A stretch of 64,000 bases of DNA from an uncultured Bacilli bacterium (GCA_934129885.1 CAKOWU010000003.1:62001-126000), one strand, 5' to 3'. Positions 47,757 through 57,498 are shown, numbered from the stretch's first letter. The notes: generated by a model not told the origin, from the sequence alone. A program made the numbers and translations.

Positions 47757-50153
47757 ATGTACGATTTTAAAAAGATAGAGAAAAAATGGCAGGATTATTG
47801 GCAAGAAAATGAGACTTTTAAGGCTATTACAGGGCTTGATAAAGAGAAGTATTATGTACTTGTTGAATTTCCTTATCCATCTGGAGCAGGACTTCATGTA
47901 GGACATGTTAGGAGTTACACAGCTTTAGATGCAGTCGCAAGAATTAAACGTATGAAAGGATATAATGTTCTATTTCCAATGGGATGGGATGCTTTTGGAG
48001 CACCTGCGGAACAGTATGCAATAAAAAACCATATTCATCCGAAGGAAGCGGTTAAAGAAAATATAAAAACTTTTAAGAAACAAATAGAAAGTATTGGTAT
48101 ATCTTTTGATTGGAGTAGAGAGTTTTCTACGACAGATCCAGAGTATTATAAATGGACACAGTGGCAATTTTTACAATTTTATAAGCATGGTATGGCTTAT
48201 AAGGCTAAAAAGAATATTAATTGGTGTCCTAAATGTAAGACTGGGCTTAGTAACGAAGATTCTGCAGGCGGAGTTTGTGAAAGATGCGGCAGCAAAGTTG
48301 TTCAAAAAGAAAAGGAACAATGGCTACTTAGAATGAGCGATTATGCTGAAGATTTACTTATTGGTCTTAAAGATACTAAATTTGCTGATAGAGTTAAACT
48401 TGGTCAAATAAACTGGATCGGTAAAAGTGTTGGTGCTGAGGTTGACTTTAAGATTAAAGATAGTAATGAAAGTTTAAAAGTTTATACGACAAGACCTGAT
48501 ACTTTATATGGAGTAACCTTTATGGTTATTGCGCCTGAACATCCAATTATTGATACATTGAGTGATAAAATTAATAATGTGGATGAGATATTTGAGTACA
48601 AAAAGCAGGCTAATATGAAGACCGAATTTGAAAGAACAGAACTTGTTAAAGACAAAACAGGTGTTAAAATAGAGGGAATAATGGCGGTTAATCCTATTAC
48701 TGGTAAATCTATTGATGTATATGTTTCTGATTATGTTATGATGAATTATGGAACAGGTGCTATTATGGCGGTTCCGGCTCATGATGAGAGAGACTATGAA
48801 TTTGCTAAAAAGTATGGTATTGATATTGTTCCAGTAATAAAAGGTGGAGATATTGATAAAGGCGCTTATACTGGAGACGGTGAATATATTAATTCTGACA
48901 TTCTTAATGGTATTACTAATAAAGAAGACGGTATTAAAAAGATGCTTGAACTTTTGGAAAACAAGTCTATTGGAACACCTAAAACTAATTATAGATTACA
49001 AGACTGGATTTTTTCTAGACAAAGATTTTGGGGAGAACCTATTCCTTTAATTCATTGTGATAAATGTGGATGGGTACCTGTTCCAGAAGAAGAACTTCCG
49101 GTTTTACTTCCAGACGTTGTAAACTATGAACCTACTGATGACGGAGAAAGTCCACTGGCTAATATAAAAGAGTGGGTAGAGTGCAGTTGCCCTAAGTGTG
49201 GTGGCAAGGCTACTAGAGAGACTGATACTATGCCTAACTGGGCTGGATCATCATGGTACTTTTTGAGATATATGGATCCTAATAATGATAAAGAGTTTGT
49301 TTCTAAAGAGGCTCTTGATTATTGGGGCAAGGTTGACTGGTATAATGGTGGTATGGAGCATACTGCTAGGCATTTACTTTATGCTAGATTTTGGAACCAA
49401 TTTTTGTATAACATAGGTCTTGTACCTAATAAAGAACCGATTGAAGTTAGGGTGTCTCATGGTATGATACTTGGACCTAATGGCGAGAAAATGAGTAAAT
49501 CTAAAGGCAATGTTATTAATCCTGATGACGTTGTAAATGAGTATGGTGCGGATGTACTTAGAACTTATGAAATGTTTATAGGCGATTATGAAAAAGATGC
49601 TGCTTGGAGTACAAATGGTCTTAAAGGTTGTAAGAGATTTTTAGAGAGAATTTGGAATTTGCAAGATAAACTTAATGATAATAAAGGCTATACTAATGAA
49701 ACTTTAGTACATCAGACTATTAAAAAAGTATCTTCTGATTTAGATAATATGAAATATAATACGGCTGTATCTGCACTTATGATATTACTTAACGATTACG
49801 ATAAGCATGAGACAATTACGAAAGATGATCTTAGAGTGCTTTTACATTTGTTAAATCCTATCGCACCACATATAACTGAAGAAGTTAATGAAATTGCGAA
49901 ACTTGGAAAACCACTTTGCGTTAGTGATTATCCTACATATGATGATGATAAAACTATCGATAAGACTTACGAAATGGTAATGCAAGTAAATGGCAGGGTT
50001 AGGGCTAAAACGATTTTAGATATTAATACTTCTCGTGGTGATATGCTGAAAGTTGCTAAAGAAAATGATAATATCAAAAAATATTTAGAAGGAAAAGAGA
50101 TTGTTCGCGAGATAGTTGTTCCAGGTAAACTTGTGAACATTGTAGTTAAATGA
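47757..50153 (+). CDS. leuS: Leucyl-tRNA synthetase
   Basis: The 798-residue class Ia synthetase has the HIGH motif as LHVGHVRSYTALD, a zinc module (CPKCKTGLSNEDSA, then CERCG), the CP1 editing domain (VYTTRPDTLYGVTFMVIAPE; TGAIMAVPAHDERD), a second cysteine cluster around CDKCGW and CPKCGG, and KMSKSKGN. Length is normal. It charges tRNA-Leu; a tRNA-Leu gene also lies in this window at 34.2 kb. The start follows GGAAAGAGGG. The stop overlaps the queH start (ATGA). Confidence 0.97.
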   Translation: MYDFKKIEKKWQDYWQENETFKAITGLDKEKYYVLVEFPYPSGAGLHVGHVRSYTALDAVARIKRMKGYNVLFPMGWDAFGAPAEQYAIKNHIHPKEAVKENIKTFKKQIESIGISFDWSREFSTTDPEYYKWTQWQFLQFYKHGMAYKAKKNINWCPKCKTGLSNEDSAGGVCERCGSKVVQKEKEQWLLRMSDYAEDLLIGLKDTKFADRVKLGQINWIGKSVGAEVDFKIKDSNESLKVYTTRPDTLYGVTFMVIAPEHPIIDTLSDKINNVDEIFEYKKQANMKTEFERTELVKDKTGVKIEGIMAVNPITGKSIDVYVSDYVMMNYGTGAIMAVPAHDERDYEFAKKYGIDIVPVIKGGDIDKGAYTGDGEYINSDILNGITNKEDGIKKMLELLENKSIGTPKTNYRLQDWIFSRQRFWGEPIPLIHCDKCGWVPVPEEELPVLLPDVVNYEPTDDGESPLANIKEWVECSCPKCGGKATRETDTMPNWAGSSWYFLRYMDPNNDKEFVSKEALDYWGKVDWYNGGMEHTARHLLYARFWNQFLYNIGLVPNKEPIEVRVSHGMILGPNGEKMSKSKGNVINPDDVVNEYGADVLRTYEMFIGDYEKDAAWSTNGLKGCKRFLERIWNLQDKLNDNKGYTNETLVHQTIKKVSSDLDNMKYNTAVSALMILLNDYDKHETITKDDLRVLLHLLNPIAPHITEEVNEIAKLGKPLCVSDYPTYDDDKTIDKTYEMVMQVNGRVRAKTILDINTSRGDMLKVAKENDNIKKYLEGKEIVREIVVPGKLVNIVVK

Positions 50154-50758
50154 TTAAAGTAAACTATCAATTAGAGTTAGAAAAGATACTTAATAATTTG
50201 AAAGGAAAGCCTAGACTTTTGTTGCACGCTTGTTGCGGTGTTTGTAGCAGTTATGTGCTTGAATACTTAAGCAAGTATTTTGAAATAACGGTACTTTATT
50301 ATAATCCTAATATATATCCTAGGGTTGAATATGACAAAAGACTTTTAAATCAAAAAAAGATTATTGATGAAATGGTACCACAGGTGAAACTTAAAACAGT
50401 TACTTATGATGAAAATGAGTTTTTAGATTATGTCGATGGACTTGAAGACGAACCCGAGGGTGGCGTTAGATGCACCAAATGTTTTATACTTCGTATGGAA
50501 AAGACTGTGATAATTGCTAAAGAAGAAAATTATGACTATTTTTGCACGACCCTTTCTGTAAGTCCTTATAAAGATTCACAAAGACTTAACAAAATTGGTA
50601 AATATTTAGAAGAAAAATATGGCGTTAAATATTTATATTCTGATTTTAAAAAGAAGAATGGTTACAAACGTAGTAACGAACTTGCTAGGGAGTATGATAT
50701 TTATAGGCAAGATTATTGCGGATGTAGGTATTCTATTAGAGAAACGCTTAATCATTAG
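50150..50758 (+). CDS. queH: Epoxyqueuosine reductase QueH (DUF208)
   Basis: The 202-residue protein carries the QueH cysteine pairs: LLLHACCGVCSSY near the start, GGVRCTKCFILRM in the middle and YRQDYCGCRYS near the end. The first CC and the later CxC/CxxC bind iron-sulfur. QueH reduces epoxyqueuosine to queuosine in tRNA, replacing QueG. The 4-nt overlap with leuS makes the two one transcription unit. No other queuosine genes are in the window. Confidence 0.93.
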   Translation: MIKVNYQLELEKILNNLKGKPRLLLHACCGVCSSYVLEYLSKYFEITVLYYNPNIYPRVEYDKRLLNQKKIIDEMVPQVKLKTVTYDENEFLDYVDGLEDEPEGGVRCTKCFILRMEKTVIIAKEENYDYFCTTLSVSPYKDSQRLNKIGKYLEEKYGVKYLYSDFKKKNGYKRSNELAREYDIYRQDYCGCRYSIRETLNH

Positions 50759-50772
50759 TGTTTCTTTTTTTG
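50741..50772 (+). terminator. Terminator after queH
   Basis: An 8-bp stem, GAAACGCT/AGTGTTTC (50741-50748 with 50757-50764, one wobble), is followed by T7 and overlaps the queH stop. Confidence 0.8.
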
Positions 50773-50876
50773 AGGGTGTTTTTGTGCCTTTTGAAATATG
50801 CTTGTTATAATTTTGAATTTTGGTGTAGTTGCTGAAAATACCAAATACTCTAAATGTAAATTTTCTTTTAAAAGGC

Positions 50877-50905
50877 TTGATTTTTATATGCAATTAGTTT
50901 ATAAT
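50877..50905 (+). promoter_or_regulatory. Promoter of the ATP synthase operon
   Basis: TTGATT (50877-50882), a 17-bp spacer and TATAAT (50900-50905), 48 bp before atpB. Confidence 0.8.
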
Positions 50906-50952
50906 CTTACTTGTGCGTGATACTCATGCAGATATAGTAGATAGGTGATAAA

Positions 50953-51642
50953 ATGGAAGATGGAGTAAGTACAGTATTTTTAATACCTTTTTTTAATTTA
51001 CCAGTAACCAATGTGGTTATAATGTCATGGATTGCTATGGCTGTTATAATTCTTTGGGCTTTTCTTGCTACAAGAAATATGAAAGATGTTCCTGGTAAAT
51101 TACAAAATACCGCAGAAATAGTAGTTGAGTTTATTAATAATTTTGTTTCTGGACTTATGAATAAAGAAAATGCTAAAGTGTTTGCTCCATATGTGGGAAC
51201 AGTTGGACTTTTTTTGGTTATTGCCAATACGGTCGGAGCTTTATTTGCTTCAGAACTTACTGGAGGTGTTATTGCTCCACCGGCAAGAACTTTAGGAGTG
51301 CCACTTGCGCTTGCACTTATGACAATTATACTTGCTGTTGGTGCTGGTATTTGGCGTAAAGGCCTTACAGGGTATATTAAAAAGTTATTTAAACCATTAC
51401 CATTTTTATTTCCATTTAATTTGCTTGAGTTAATCACAAAACCATTATCACTCAGTATGCGACTATTTGGTAATATTCTAGGAGCTTATATTTTGATGGA
51501 ACTTCTAGTATCAAGTACACATGTGTTCTTTCCAAGTATCGCATGTTTGTACTTTGATTTATTTGATGGTTTATTGCAAGCATATGTGTTTATACTTCTT
51601 ACCAGTCTTTATGTGGCTGAAGAGGTAAATGAAGGAGAATAG
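50953..51642 (+). CDS. atpB: F0F1 ATP synthase subunit a
   Basis: The 229-residue membrane subunit has five or six helices. The essential arginine is in KPLSLSMRLFGNILGAYIL and a polar C-terminal helix has FDGLLQAYVFILLTSLYV. It forms the ion half-channels next to the c-ring. atpI is not upstream; the operon begins here. AGGTGA precedes the start. Confidence 0.96.
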   Translation: MEDGVSTVFLIPFFNLPVTNVVIMSWIAMAVIILWAFLATRNMKDVPGKLQNTAEIVVEFINNFVSGLMNKENAKVFAPYVGTVGLFLVIANTVGALFASELTGGVIAPPARTLGVPLALALMTIILAVGAGIWRKGLTGYIKKLFKPLPFLFPFNLLELITKPLSLSMRLFGNILGAYILMELLVSSTHVFFPSIACLYFDLFDGLLQAYVFILLTSLYVAEEVNEGE

Positions 51643-51653
51643 GTGGTGAAAAT

Positions 51654-51875
51654 ATGGAAATGTTAGGTTTAATTGGTGCTGGTATAGCAGTTCTTACAGG
51701 ATTTGGTGCTGGTATTGGTATTGGTGTGGCAACTGGTAAGGCTACTGAGGCTGTTGCTAGACAACCTGAGGCTTCAGGAAAAGTTCAAACTTTGCTATTA
51801 TTAGGTGCTGCACTTGCAGAGGCAACTGCTATCTATGGCTTAGTTATCGCTATAATGATTATAGGTAAGATGTAG
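51654..51875 (+). CDS. atpE: F0F1 ATP synthase subunit c
   Basis: The 73-residue hairpin of two helices is joined by the polar loop ARQPEASGK. The ion-binding carboxylate is Glu56 (LAEATAIYG). Compared from memory with the sodium-binding c subunit of Ilyobacter, Tyr and Thr (Y61, T58) are kept, but the helix-1 glutamine is Ile23 and the serine after the glutamate is Ala57. This favours protons over sodium. The protein is translated from GGTGG just after atpB, and a hairpin follows its stop. Confidence 0.96.
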   Translation: MEMLGLIGAGIAVLTGFGAGIGIGVATGKATEAVARQPEASGKVQTLLLLGAALAEATAIYGLVIAIMIIGKM

Positions 51876-51886
51876 TTACCTGAATG

Positions 51887-51910
51887 AACTTCAAGCCTTG
51901 CTTGAAGTTT
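51887..51910 (+). terminator. Intra-operon hairpin after atpE
   Basis: A 9-bp perfect stem, AACTTCAAG/CTTGAAGTT (51887-51895 with 51901-51909), has a 5-nt loop but only a short T-run. It lies between atpE and atpF and may partly terminate transcription or protect the upstream mRNA. Confidence 0.65.
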
Positions 51911-51942
51911 TAATGGTTAAAATGATAGAATGGAGTTAGTAT

Positions 51943-52428
51943 ATGGAATTTGATAAAGAATTTTGGACTACGCTATTTTTTACAATTATAAATATTTTAG
52001 TATTATATTTCATTTTGAAAAAATTGCTTTTTAAACCTGTTACTAATTTTATGGATAACAGAACTAATAAAATAGATGAGGCTTTAAAAATGGCTGAAGA
52101 GGCTAAAAGTAAACTTGCATCTATGGAAGATGAACATCAAAGAAGGCTTAAAGAAATTAAAGATGAAGGCTCTTTGCTTATTAAAGATTATGAGAAAAAG
52201 GCTACTGAAGAATATACTTCTATCATAGAAAAGGCAAAAGAAGAAGCAGAAGTAATGCTTAAAAATACAAGAGCCGAACTTGAAACTGAGAAAGAACAAC
52301 TTATGTCTAATCTTAAAGAAGAAGTTGTGGCTTTAGTTCTTGAAACTAGTGAAAAAGTTCTTGATAAAAATGTTGATAGTGCAGATAACAGAAAGTTTAT
52401 TCAAGAGCTTATTAAAGAAGACAAATAG
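51943..52428 (+). CDS. atpF: F0F1 ATP synthase subunit b
   Basis: The 161-residue protein has one N-terminal membrane helix (about 8-27) followed by a long charged coiled coil (KMAEEAKSKLASMEDEHQRR and on) and a short delta-binding end. It forms the peripheral stalk that holds F1 still. GGAG precedes the start. There is one b gene only, as expected for a b2 stalk. Confidence 0.95.
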   Translation: MEFDKEFWTTLFFTIINILVLYFILKKLLFKPVTNFMDNRTNKIDEALKMAEEAKSKLASMEDEHQRRLKEIKDEGSLLIKDYEKKATEEYTSIIEKAKEEAEVMLKNTRAELETEKEQLMSNLKEEVVALVLETSEKVLDKNVDSADNRKFIQELIKEDK

Positions 52429-52439
52429 GAGGCGTGTTT

Positions 52440-52931
52440 ATGGCAAATGTATGTAAAAGATATGTAGACGCTATTTATGCTGGTGATAAATATGCTTCTT
52501 CACTAAAAGAACTTTCCTTGCTTTATGCTGGCAGTGAGTTTAAAAATCTTATGGATAATCCAATGATAACAAATGATGAAAAAATGTCAGTTATTAAAGA
52601 GGTTATAAAACAGGATGATGTTTTTTACAATTTTGTATCTTTACTTCTTTTAGAAAAAAGATTTAATTTAATTGAAGAAATTTATAAAGAGTATGAAAAG
52701 TTATATATGGAAGAAAATGGTGTTTTAAAGATAACCATTACTTCAGCGGATGAAATTTCTAAAGAGGAAGTTTCAAAAATTATTCAAAAATTTAAAGAAC
52801 TTTATAAGGCGTCTTCTGTGGAATATGAATTTTTAATTGATAAAAGTTTAATTGGCGGAGTTAAGGTAAGTGCTGGTGATAAAGTTTATGATAGTTCTGT
52901 TAGAACAAGATTAGATAATATATTAAGTTAA
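52440..52931 (+). CDS. atpH: F0F1 ATP synthase subunit delta
   Basis: The 163-residue protein begins MANVCKRYVDAIYAGDKYAS with the helical N-terminal domain and ends with SLIGGVKVSAGDKVYDSSVR, the conserved OSCP/delta C-terminal motif. It connects the b stalk to the top of F1. The ATG at 52440 is 7 nt from AGGAGG; a GTG at 52434 is too close. Confidence 0.93.
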   Translation: MANVCKRYVDAIYAGDKYASSLKELSLLYAGSEFKNLMDNPMITNDEKMSVIKEVIKQDDVFYNFVSLLLLEKRFNLIEEIYKEYEKLYMEENGVLKITITSADEISKEEVSKIIQKFKELYKASSVEYEFLIDKSLIGGVKVSAGDKVYDSSVRTRLDNILS

Positions 52932-52943
52932 AGGAGGAAAAAC

Positions 52944-54452
52944 ATGTTAGTTAAACCTGAAGAGATTAGTGATATAATTAGAAAAAAGATTAACAATTAT
53001 GATTCTAAAACTGAAATTAATGAAGTTGGTCATGTAATTGAAGCGGGTGATGGTATTGTTAAGATATATGGTCTTAAGAATGCTGGCGCTAACGAGCTTA
53101 TTGAATTTGAGGGGGGTAGTTATGGTATGGCTATGAACCTTGAAGAAGAGTGTGTTGGTTGCGTTTTATTCGGAGGAGATACTACTGTTAAAGAAGGTAC
53201 ACTTGCTAAAAGGACTGGTAAACAAGTTAGTGTGGGTGTATCTGATGAAATTATTGGTAGGGTAGTTAATCCACTTGGTCAAGCAATTGATGGTAAGGGT
53301 GACTTTGCGATTGATGAGTATCGTAATGTTGAAGTTGTTGCACCATCTGTTATGATAAGAAAATCCGTTGATACACCATTACAAACTGGTATTTTAGCGA
53401 TAGATGCTATGGTACCTATCGGTAGAGGTCAGAGAGAACTTATTATTGGAGATAGACAAACTGGTAAAACTGCTATTGCAGTTGATACTATTTTAAATCA
53501 AAAGGGTGAGAATGTAATTTGTATATATGTTGCAATTGGGCAGAAGTCTTCATCTGTTGCTAGCGTAGTTGAAACATTAACAAAAAATGGTGCTATGGAT
53601 TATTCTATTGTTGTTTCTGCTACGGCTAGTGATTCAGCATCTTTACAATATTTAGCACCTTATGCTGGTGTGGCTATTGCTGAATATTTTATGTACAAAG
53701 GAAAAGATGTACTTATTGTTTATGATGATTTATCTAAACATGCTCAAAGTTATCGTGCTATGAGTTTATTATTACGTCGTTCTCCTGGTAGAGAGGCTTA
53801 TCCTGGAGATGTATTCTATTTACATTCTAGATTACTTGAGAGGGCTGCGAAGTTAGATGATGCTCATGGTGGTGGCTCTATTACAGCTCTTCCTATTATT
53901 GAAACTCTAGCGGGTGATGTTTCTGCATATGTTCCTACAAACGTTATTTCTATTACTGATGGACAAATTTATTTAGAAAGTGATTTATTTTTCTCAGGTC
54001 AAAGACCAGCAATTAATGCAGGGCTTTCCGTATCACGTGTTGGTGGTAGTGCACAAATTAAGGCTGTTAAGAAATTATCTGGTACTTTAAGAATTAACCT
54101 AGCACAATATCGTGAACTTGCGTCTTTTTCCCAATTTGGTAGTGATGTTGATAAAGTGACTCAAAAGAAACTTATTCAAGGTGAGAGAATTTTAGAGCTT
54201 TTAAAACAACCTCAATATGAAACTATTCCAGTTGAAAACCAAGTTGTTATGCTTTATGTGGCTGTTAAAGGATATTTGGATGATGTTGAAACTAGCGATG
54301 TTGCCAAATTTAATAAAGGTATTATTGATGAAATTAAGCATAAAGATTCTAACCTTTTAAGCGATATTAAAGAAAGAAAAGTATTAGATGAAGATTTAGA
54401 AAAAAGACTTGTTAACGTTATTACTGATTATAAGAAAATCTTTAAGTTATAA
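52944..54452 (+). CDS. atpA: F0F1 ATP synthase subunit alpha
   Basis: The 502-residue protein has the beta-barrel crown, the nucleotide-binding domain with P-loop GDRQTGKTAIA, VVSATASDSASLQYLAPYAG, the arginine finger region LSVSRVGGSAQIKA and a helical C-terminus. It is the regulatory, non-catalytic partner of beta. AAAGGAGG precedes the start. Confidence 0.98.
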   Translation: MLVKPEEISDIIRKKINNYDSKTEINEVGHVIEAGDGIVKIYGLKNAGANELIEFEGGSYGMAMNLEEECVGCVLFGGDTTVKEGTLAKRTGKQVSVGVSDEIIGRVVNPLGQAIDGKGDFAIDEYRNVEVVAPSVMIRKSVDTPLQTGILAIDAMVPIGRGQRELIIGDRQTGKTAIAVDTILNQKGENVICIYVAIGQKSSSVASVVETLTKNGAMDYSIVVSATASDSASLQYLAPYAGVAIAEYFMYKGKDVLIVYDDLSKHAQSYRAMSLLLRRSPGREAYPGDVFYLHSRLLERAAKLDDAHGGGSITALPIIETLAGDVSAYVPTNVISITDGQIYLESDLFFSGQRPAINAGLSVSRVGGSAQIKAVKKLSGTLRINLAQYRELASFSQFGSDVDKVTQKKLIQGERILELLKQPQYETIPVENQVVMLYVAVKGYLDDVETSDVAKFNKGIIDEIKHKDSNLLSDIKERKVLDEDLEKRLVNVITDYKKIFKL

Positions 54453-54463
54453 GGTGGCGAATT

Positions 54464-55330
54464 ATGGCGAATACTAGAGAGATTAAACAAAGAATTAAAG
54501 GTGTTGAAGGTACTAAAAAAATTACTAAGACAATGAAACTTATTGCTGCTTCTAAAGTGAAAAAGGCAAGAGAAATGCATACTAAAACGCTTCCTTTCTT
54601 TAAGAGAATTCAAGAGATCATGAATGAAATTCTTTTGAATTCTGGCTCTGATATTAGAGAATTATATTTTGATAATAGAGAAAATAAGAAGGATAAAAAA
54701 AAGGCTTATATTGTAATTTCTTCTGATAATGGACTTATTGGTAGTTATAATTCTAATGTGATTAAAAAAGCAGTAAGTAAAATTGAAAAAGAAAATAGTA
54801 TTGTTCTTCCAGTTGGCAAAGTTATTAAAAATTACATGGTTAAACATGGATATAATGTTGATGAGAATTTTGATACTTCTTCTTATGCAGTTACAACTAT
54901 TGTGGCGTCAGAGATTGCAAAGTATGTGGTTAAATTATTTAAATGCGGAGATATTGATGAGTTACATTTAATATATACAGAAATGTATAATGCACTTAGT
55001 TTTGAAACAAAGTCTATTAAATTGTTACCTCTTGATACAAATGACTTTGATGCTTTAAATAAAGAAAAGGCTGATCTTTTAGAGTTTGAGCCGTCTGCTG
55101 AAGTTGTTCTTGAGAGAGTTACTAAACAATATGTAAAAGGTATTTTGTATGGAGGCATGGTTGAGGCTTTTGTTAGTGAGCATTTTGCACGTATGAATGC
55201 AATGGATGCCGCTACTACAAATGCTGATAATGTTTCTAAAAAACTTACAATTGATTATAATAGAGCACGTCAACAAGCAATTACTCAGGAAATTTCTGAA
55301 ATTATTGGCGGGGCTATGAATGTTGAATAA
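54464..55330 (+). CDS. atpG: F0F1 ATP synthase subunit gamma
   Basis: The 288-residue protein has the N-terminal helix (EIKQRIKGVEGTKKITKTMK, then LIAASK) and C-terminal helix (NADNVSKKLTIDYNRARQQA, then ITQEISEIIGGA), which form the rotating coiled coil, with a Rossmann-like middle domain (AYIVISSDNGLIGSYNSNV). It transmits rotation from the c-ring. Spacing and ribosome site are normal for the operon. Confidence 0.97.
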   Translation: MANTREIKQRIKGVEGTKKITKTMKLIAASKVKKAREMHTKTLPFFKRIQEIMNEILLNSGSDIRELYFDNRENKKDKKKAYIVISSDNGLIGSYNSNVIKKAVSKIEKENSIVLPVGKVIKNYMVKHGYNVDENFDTSSYAVTTIVASEIAKYVVKLFKCGDIDELHLIYTEMYNALSFETKSIKLLPLDTNDFDALNKEKADLLEFEPSAEVVLERVTKQYVKGILYGGMVEAFVSEHFARMNAMDAATTNADNVSKKLTIDYNRARQQAITQEISEIIGGAMNVE

Positions 55331-55348
55331 ATGAAAGGATGATTATAA

Positions 55349-56740
55349 ATGAATGAAGGAAAAATATCACAAATTACCGGTGCGGTATTAGATATCAAAT
55401 TTAGTGATAACTTGCCTAATCTTTATAATGCTATTGAAATTCCTTTTAATGATGAGGTTATTGTGGCTGAAGTTATGCAGCATATTGGAGACAATGTGGT
55501 TAGATGTGTTGCGATGAGTTCAACAGATGGACTTCAAAGAGGAATGAAGGCACTTGATACTGGTAAACCTATTTCTGTTCCTGTTGGAGAAGAAGTTCTT
55601 GGTAGAGTATTTAATGTTTTAGGTAACACTATTGATGAAAAGGGCGACGATGCTTGTGCAGAAAAATGGTCTATTCATAGAGAGGCTCCTAAATTTGTAG
55701 ATCAAAAACCAGTTACTGAAATGTTTGAAACTGGTATTAAGGTTATTGACCTTTTAGCACCTTATGCTAAAGGTGGTAAGATTGGTCTTTTCGGAGGTGC
55801 TGGTGTTGGTAAAACAGTTTTAATTCAGGAACTTATTAGTAGTATTGCTAATGAACATGGTGGTTATTCTGTATTTACTGGTGTTGGAGAGCGTTCAAGA
55901 GAGGGTAATGATTTAATTAATGAAATGGCTGATTCTGGCGTTATTAATAAAACTGCTTTGGTTTTTGGCCAGATGAACGAACCACCTGGAGCTAGAATGA
56001 GAGTTGCACTTACTGGACTTACTATGGCTGAATATTTTAGAGATGTAAAACATCAAGATGTTTTACTATTTGTAGATAATATATTTAGATTTATTCAGGC
56101 AGGTAGTGAGGTTTCTACTTTACTTGGCAGGATACCATCTGCGGTTGGATATCAACCGACACTAACTACTGATGTTGGTGCTTTACAAGAAAGAATTACT
56201 TCTACAAAGAATGGCTCTATCACTTCTATTCAAGCAGTATATGTACCTGCGGACGATTATACTGATCCTGCTCCTGCGACTACATTTGCTCATTTGGATG
56301 CTGTAACGGCGCTTTCAAGATCAATTGCGGAACTTGGTATTTATCCAGCGGTAGATCCTTTGGAATCTTCGTCTAGAATTATGGATCCTAAAATTTTAGG
56401 AGAAGAACACTATGAAGTTGCAAGAAGGGTACAAGAAATTTTACAAAAATACAAAGAATTACAAGATATAATTGTTATTCTAGGTATTGAAGAGTTATCT
56501 GATGAAGATAAGAAGATTGTTTATAGAGCAAGAAAAATTCAGAAATTCTTATCTCAACCATTTGTTGTTGGTGAACAATTTACTGGTATTCCTGGTAAAT
56601 ATGTGCCACTTAAAGAGACTATAAGAGGCTTTAAGGAAATTATTGACGGCAATATGGATGATTATCCTGAAGATGCATTCTTTATGGTTGGCACTATTGA
56701 TGAGGTTATTGAAAAAGCCAAAAAGTTAGAGCAGGAGTAA
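55349..56740 (+). CDS. atpD: F0F1 ATP synthase subunit beta
   Basis: The 463-residue catalytic subunit has P-loop GLFGGAGVGKTVLIQEL, the catalytic glutamate region GVGERSREGNDL, Walker B DVLLFVDNIFRF and the DELSEED-loop variant IEELSDEDKK. It follows atpG by 18 bp with GAAAGGA. Confidence 0.98.
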   Translation: MNEGKISQITGAVLDIKFSDNLPNLYNAIEIPFNDEVIVAEVMQHIGDNVVRCVAMSSTDGLQRGMKALDTGKPISVPVGEEVLGRVFNVLGNTIDEKGDDACAEKWSIHREAPKFVDQKPVTEMFETGIKVIDLLAPYAKGGKIGLFGGAGVGKTVLIQELISSIANEHGGYSVFTGVGERSREGNDLINEMADSGVINKTALVFGQMNEPPGARMRVALTGLTMAEYFRDVKHQDVLLFVDNIFRFIQAGSEVSTLLGRIPSAVGYQPTLTTDVGALQERITSTKNGSITSIQAVYVPADDYTDPAPATTFAHLDAVTALSRSIAELGIYPAVDPLESSSRIMDPKILGEEHYEVARRVQEILQKYKELQDIIVILGIEELSDEDKKIVYRARKIQKFLSQPFVVGEQFTGIPGKYVPLKETIRGFKEIIDGNMDDYPEDAFFMVGTIDEVIEKAKKLEQE

Positions 56741-56744
56741 TATT

Positions 56745-57155
56745 ATGCGAAAAAAATTTAAGATTGAAGTTTTAACTCCATTTGGAAAATTTTATGAGGA
56801 CGAGGTAGAATTTATTAGTTTTACTGCTATTGGTGGTGAGTTTGGTGTACTTGCAGACCATGCCGCTACTTTGGTAGCAAATAGGCCTTGTCCTATGACC
56901 ATTGAAAAAGATAACGAAAAGAAATATATGTATATTGCGGACGGTTTTGTTCAAATATCTAATAATTTAGTTTCTGTTATAGTAGATTATGCTGAGTGGT
57001 CTTCAAATATTGATGCTTCTAAAGTTCTTAGAGATATTAAAAATGCTGAAGAAAAACTTGAGAGTAAAAAACATGATGAGGCAGAAAGAACAGAACTTCT
57101 TGCTGGTATAGAAAAGGCAAGAGCGGCTGTAAAAACATCATCAATGAGGAATTAA
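56745..57155 (+). CDS. atpC: F0F1 ATP synthase subunit epsilon
   Basis: The 136-residue protein has a beta-sandwich (FKIEVLTPFGKFYEDEVEFI, then GGEFGVLADHAATLV) and a C-terminal helical hairpin (LRDIKNAEEKLESKKHDEAE). It connects gamma to the c-ring and can inhibit ATP hydrolysis. It is the last gene of the operon, and a strong terminator overlaps its stop. Confidence 0.95.
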   Translation: MRKKFKIEVLTPFGKFYEDEVEFISFTAIGGEFGVLADHAATLVANRPCPMTIEKDNEKKYMYIADGFVQISNNLVSVIVDYAEWSSNIDASKVLRDIKNAEEKLESKKHDEAERTELLAGIEKARAAVKTSSMRN

Positions 57156-57183
57156 AAAAGTGTACACGAAGTACACTTTTTGC
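57155..57183. terminator. Terminator of the ATP synthase operon
   Basis: An 11-bp stem, AAAAAGTGTAC/GTACACTTTTT (57155-57165 with 57171-57181), has a 5-nt loop. It may also end the minus-strand tRNA-Pro transcript. Confidence 0.88.
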
Positions 57184-57191
57184 ATTTACTA

Positions 57192-57268
57192 TGGTCAGGA
57201 AAACAAGATTTGAACTTGCGATCTCTGCGTCCCGAACGCAGCGCTTTACCAAACTAAGCCATTTCCTG
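57192..57268 (-). tRNA. tRNA-Pro (anticodon CGG)
   Basis: Minus-strand tRNA with acceptor CAGGAAA/TTTCCTG, anticodon stem CTGCG/CGCAG, loop TTCGGGA (anticodon CGG, reading CCG), T-loop TTCAAAT and encoded CCA. The 5' base is C, as usual for tRNA-Pro. Confidence 0.92.
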
Positions 57269-57463
57269 CTATTTACTAGATTTATTATATCATATTTTTG
57301 TTATTGTGTTTTGTATTTTTATGATAAAAAAGATACTTAATTCGTTTGTGAATTAGATGTCATAAATCATAAAATATTATTAGGTAGATATTTAACGCTA
57401 GAAAGTTAAATGTTCCTTTTTATTATATGTAAGTTTCCCTTGCTGAATACATATTAATACAAA

Positions 57464-57487
57464 AAAAAGTCTTTTTTCAAGACTTAT
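57464..57487 (-). terminator. Terminator after tRNA-Thr(GGU), minus strand
   Basis: An AAGTCTT/AAGACTT stem lies just downstream of the minus-strand tRNA and is followed, in the minus direction, by T8. The remaining gap to tRNA-Pro (57269-57463) shows nothing else I can name. Confidence 0.7.
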
Positions 57488-57498
57488 TATTTTAAAAA

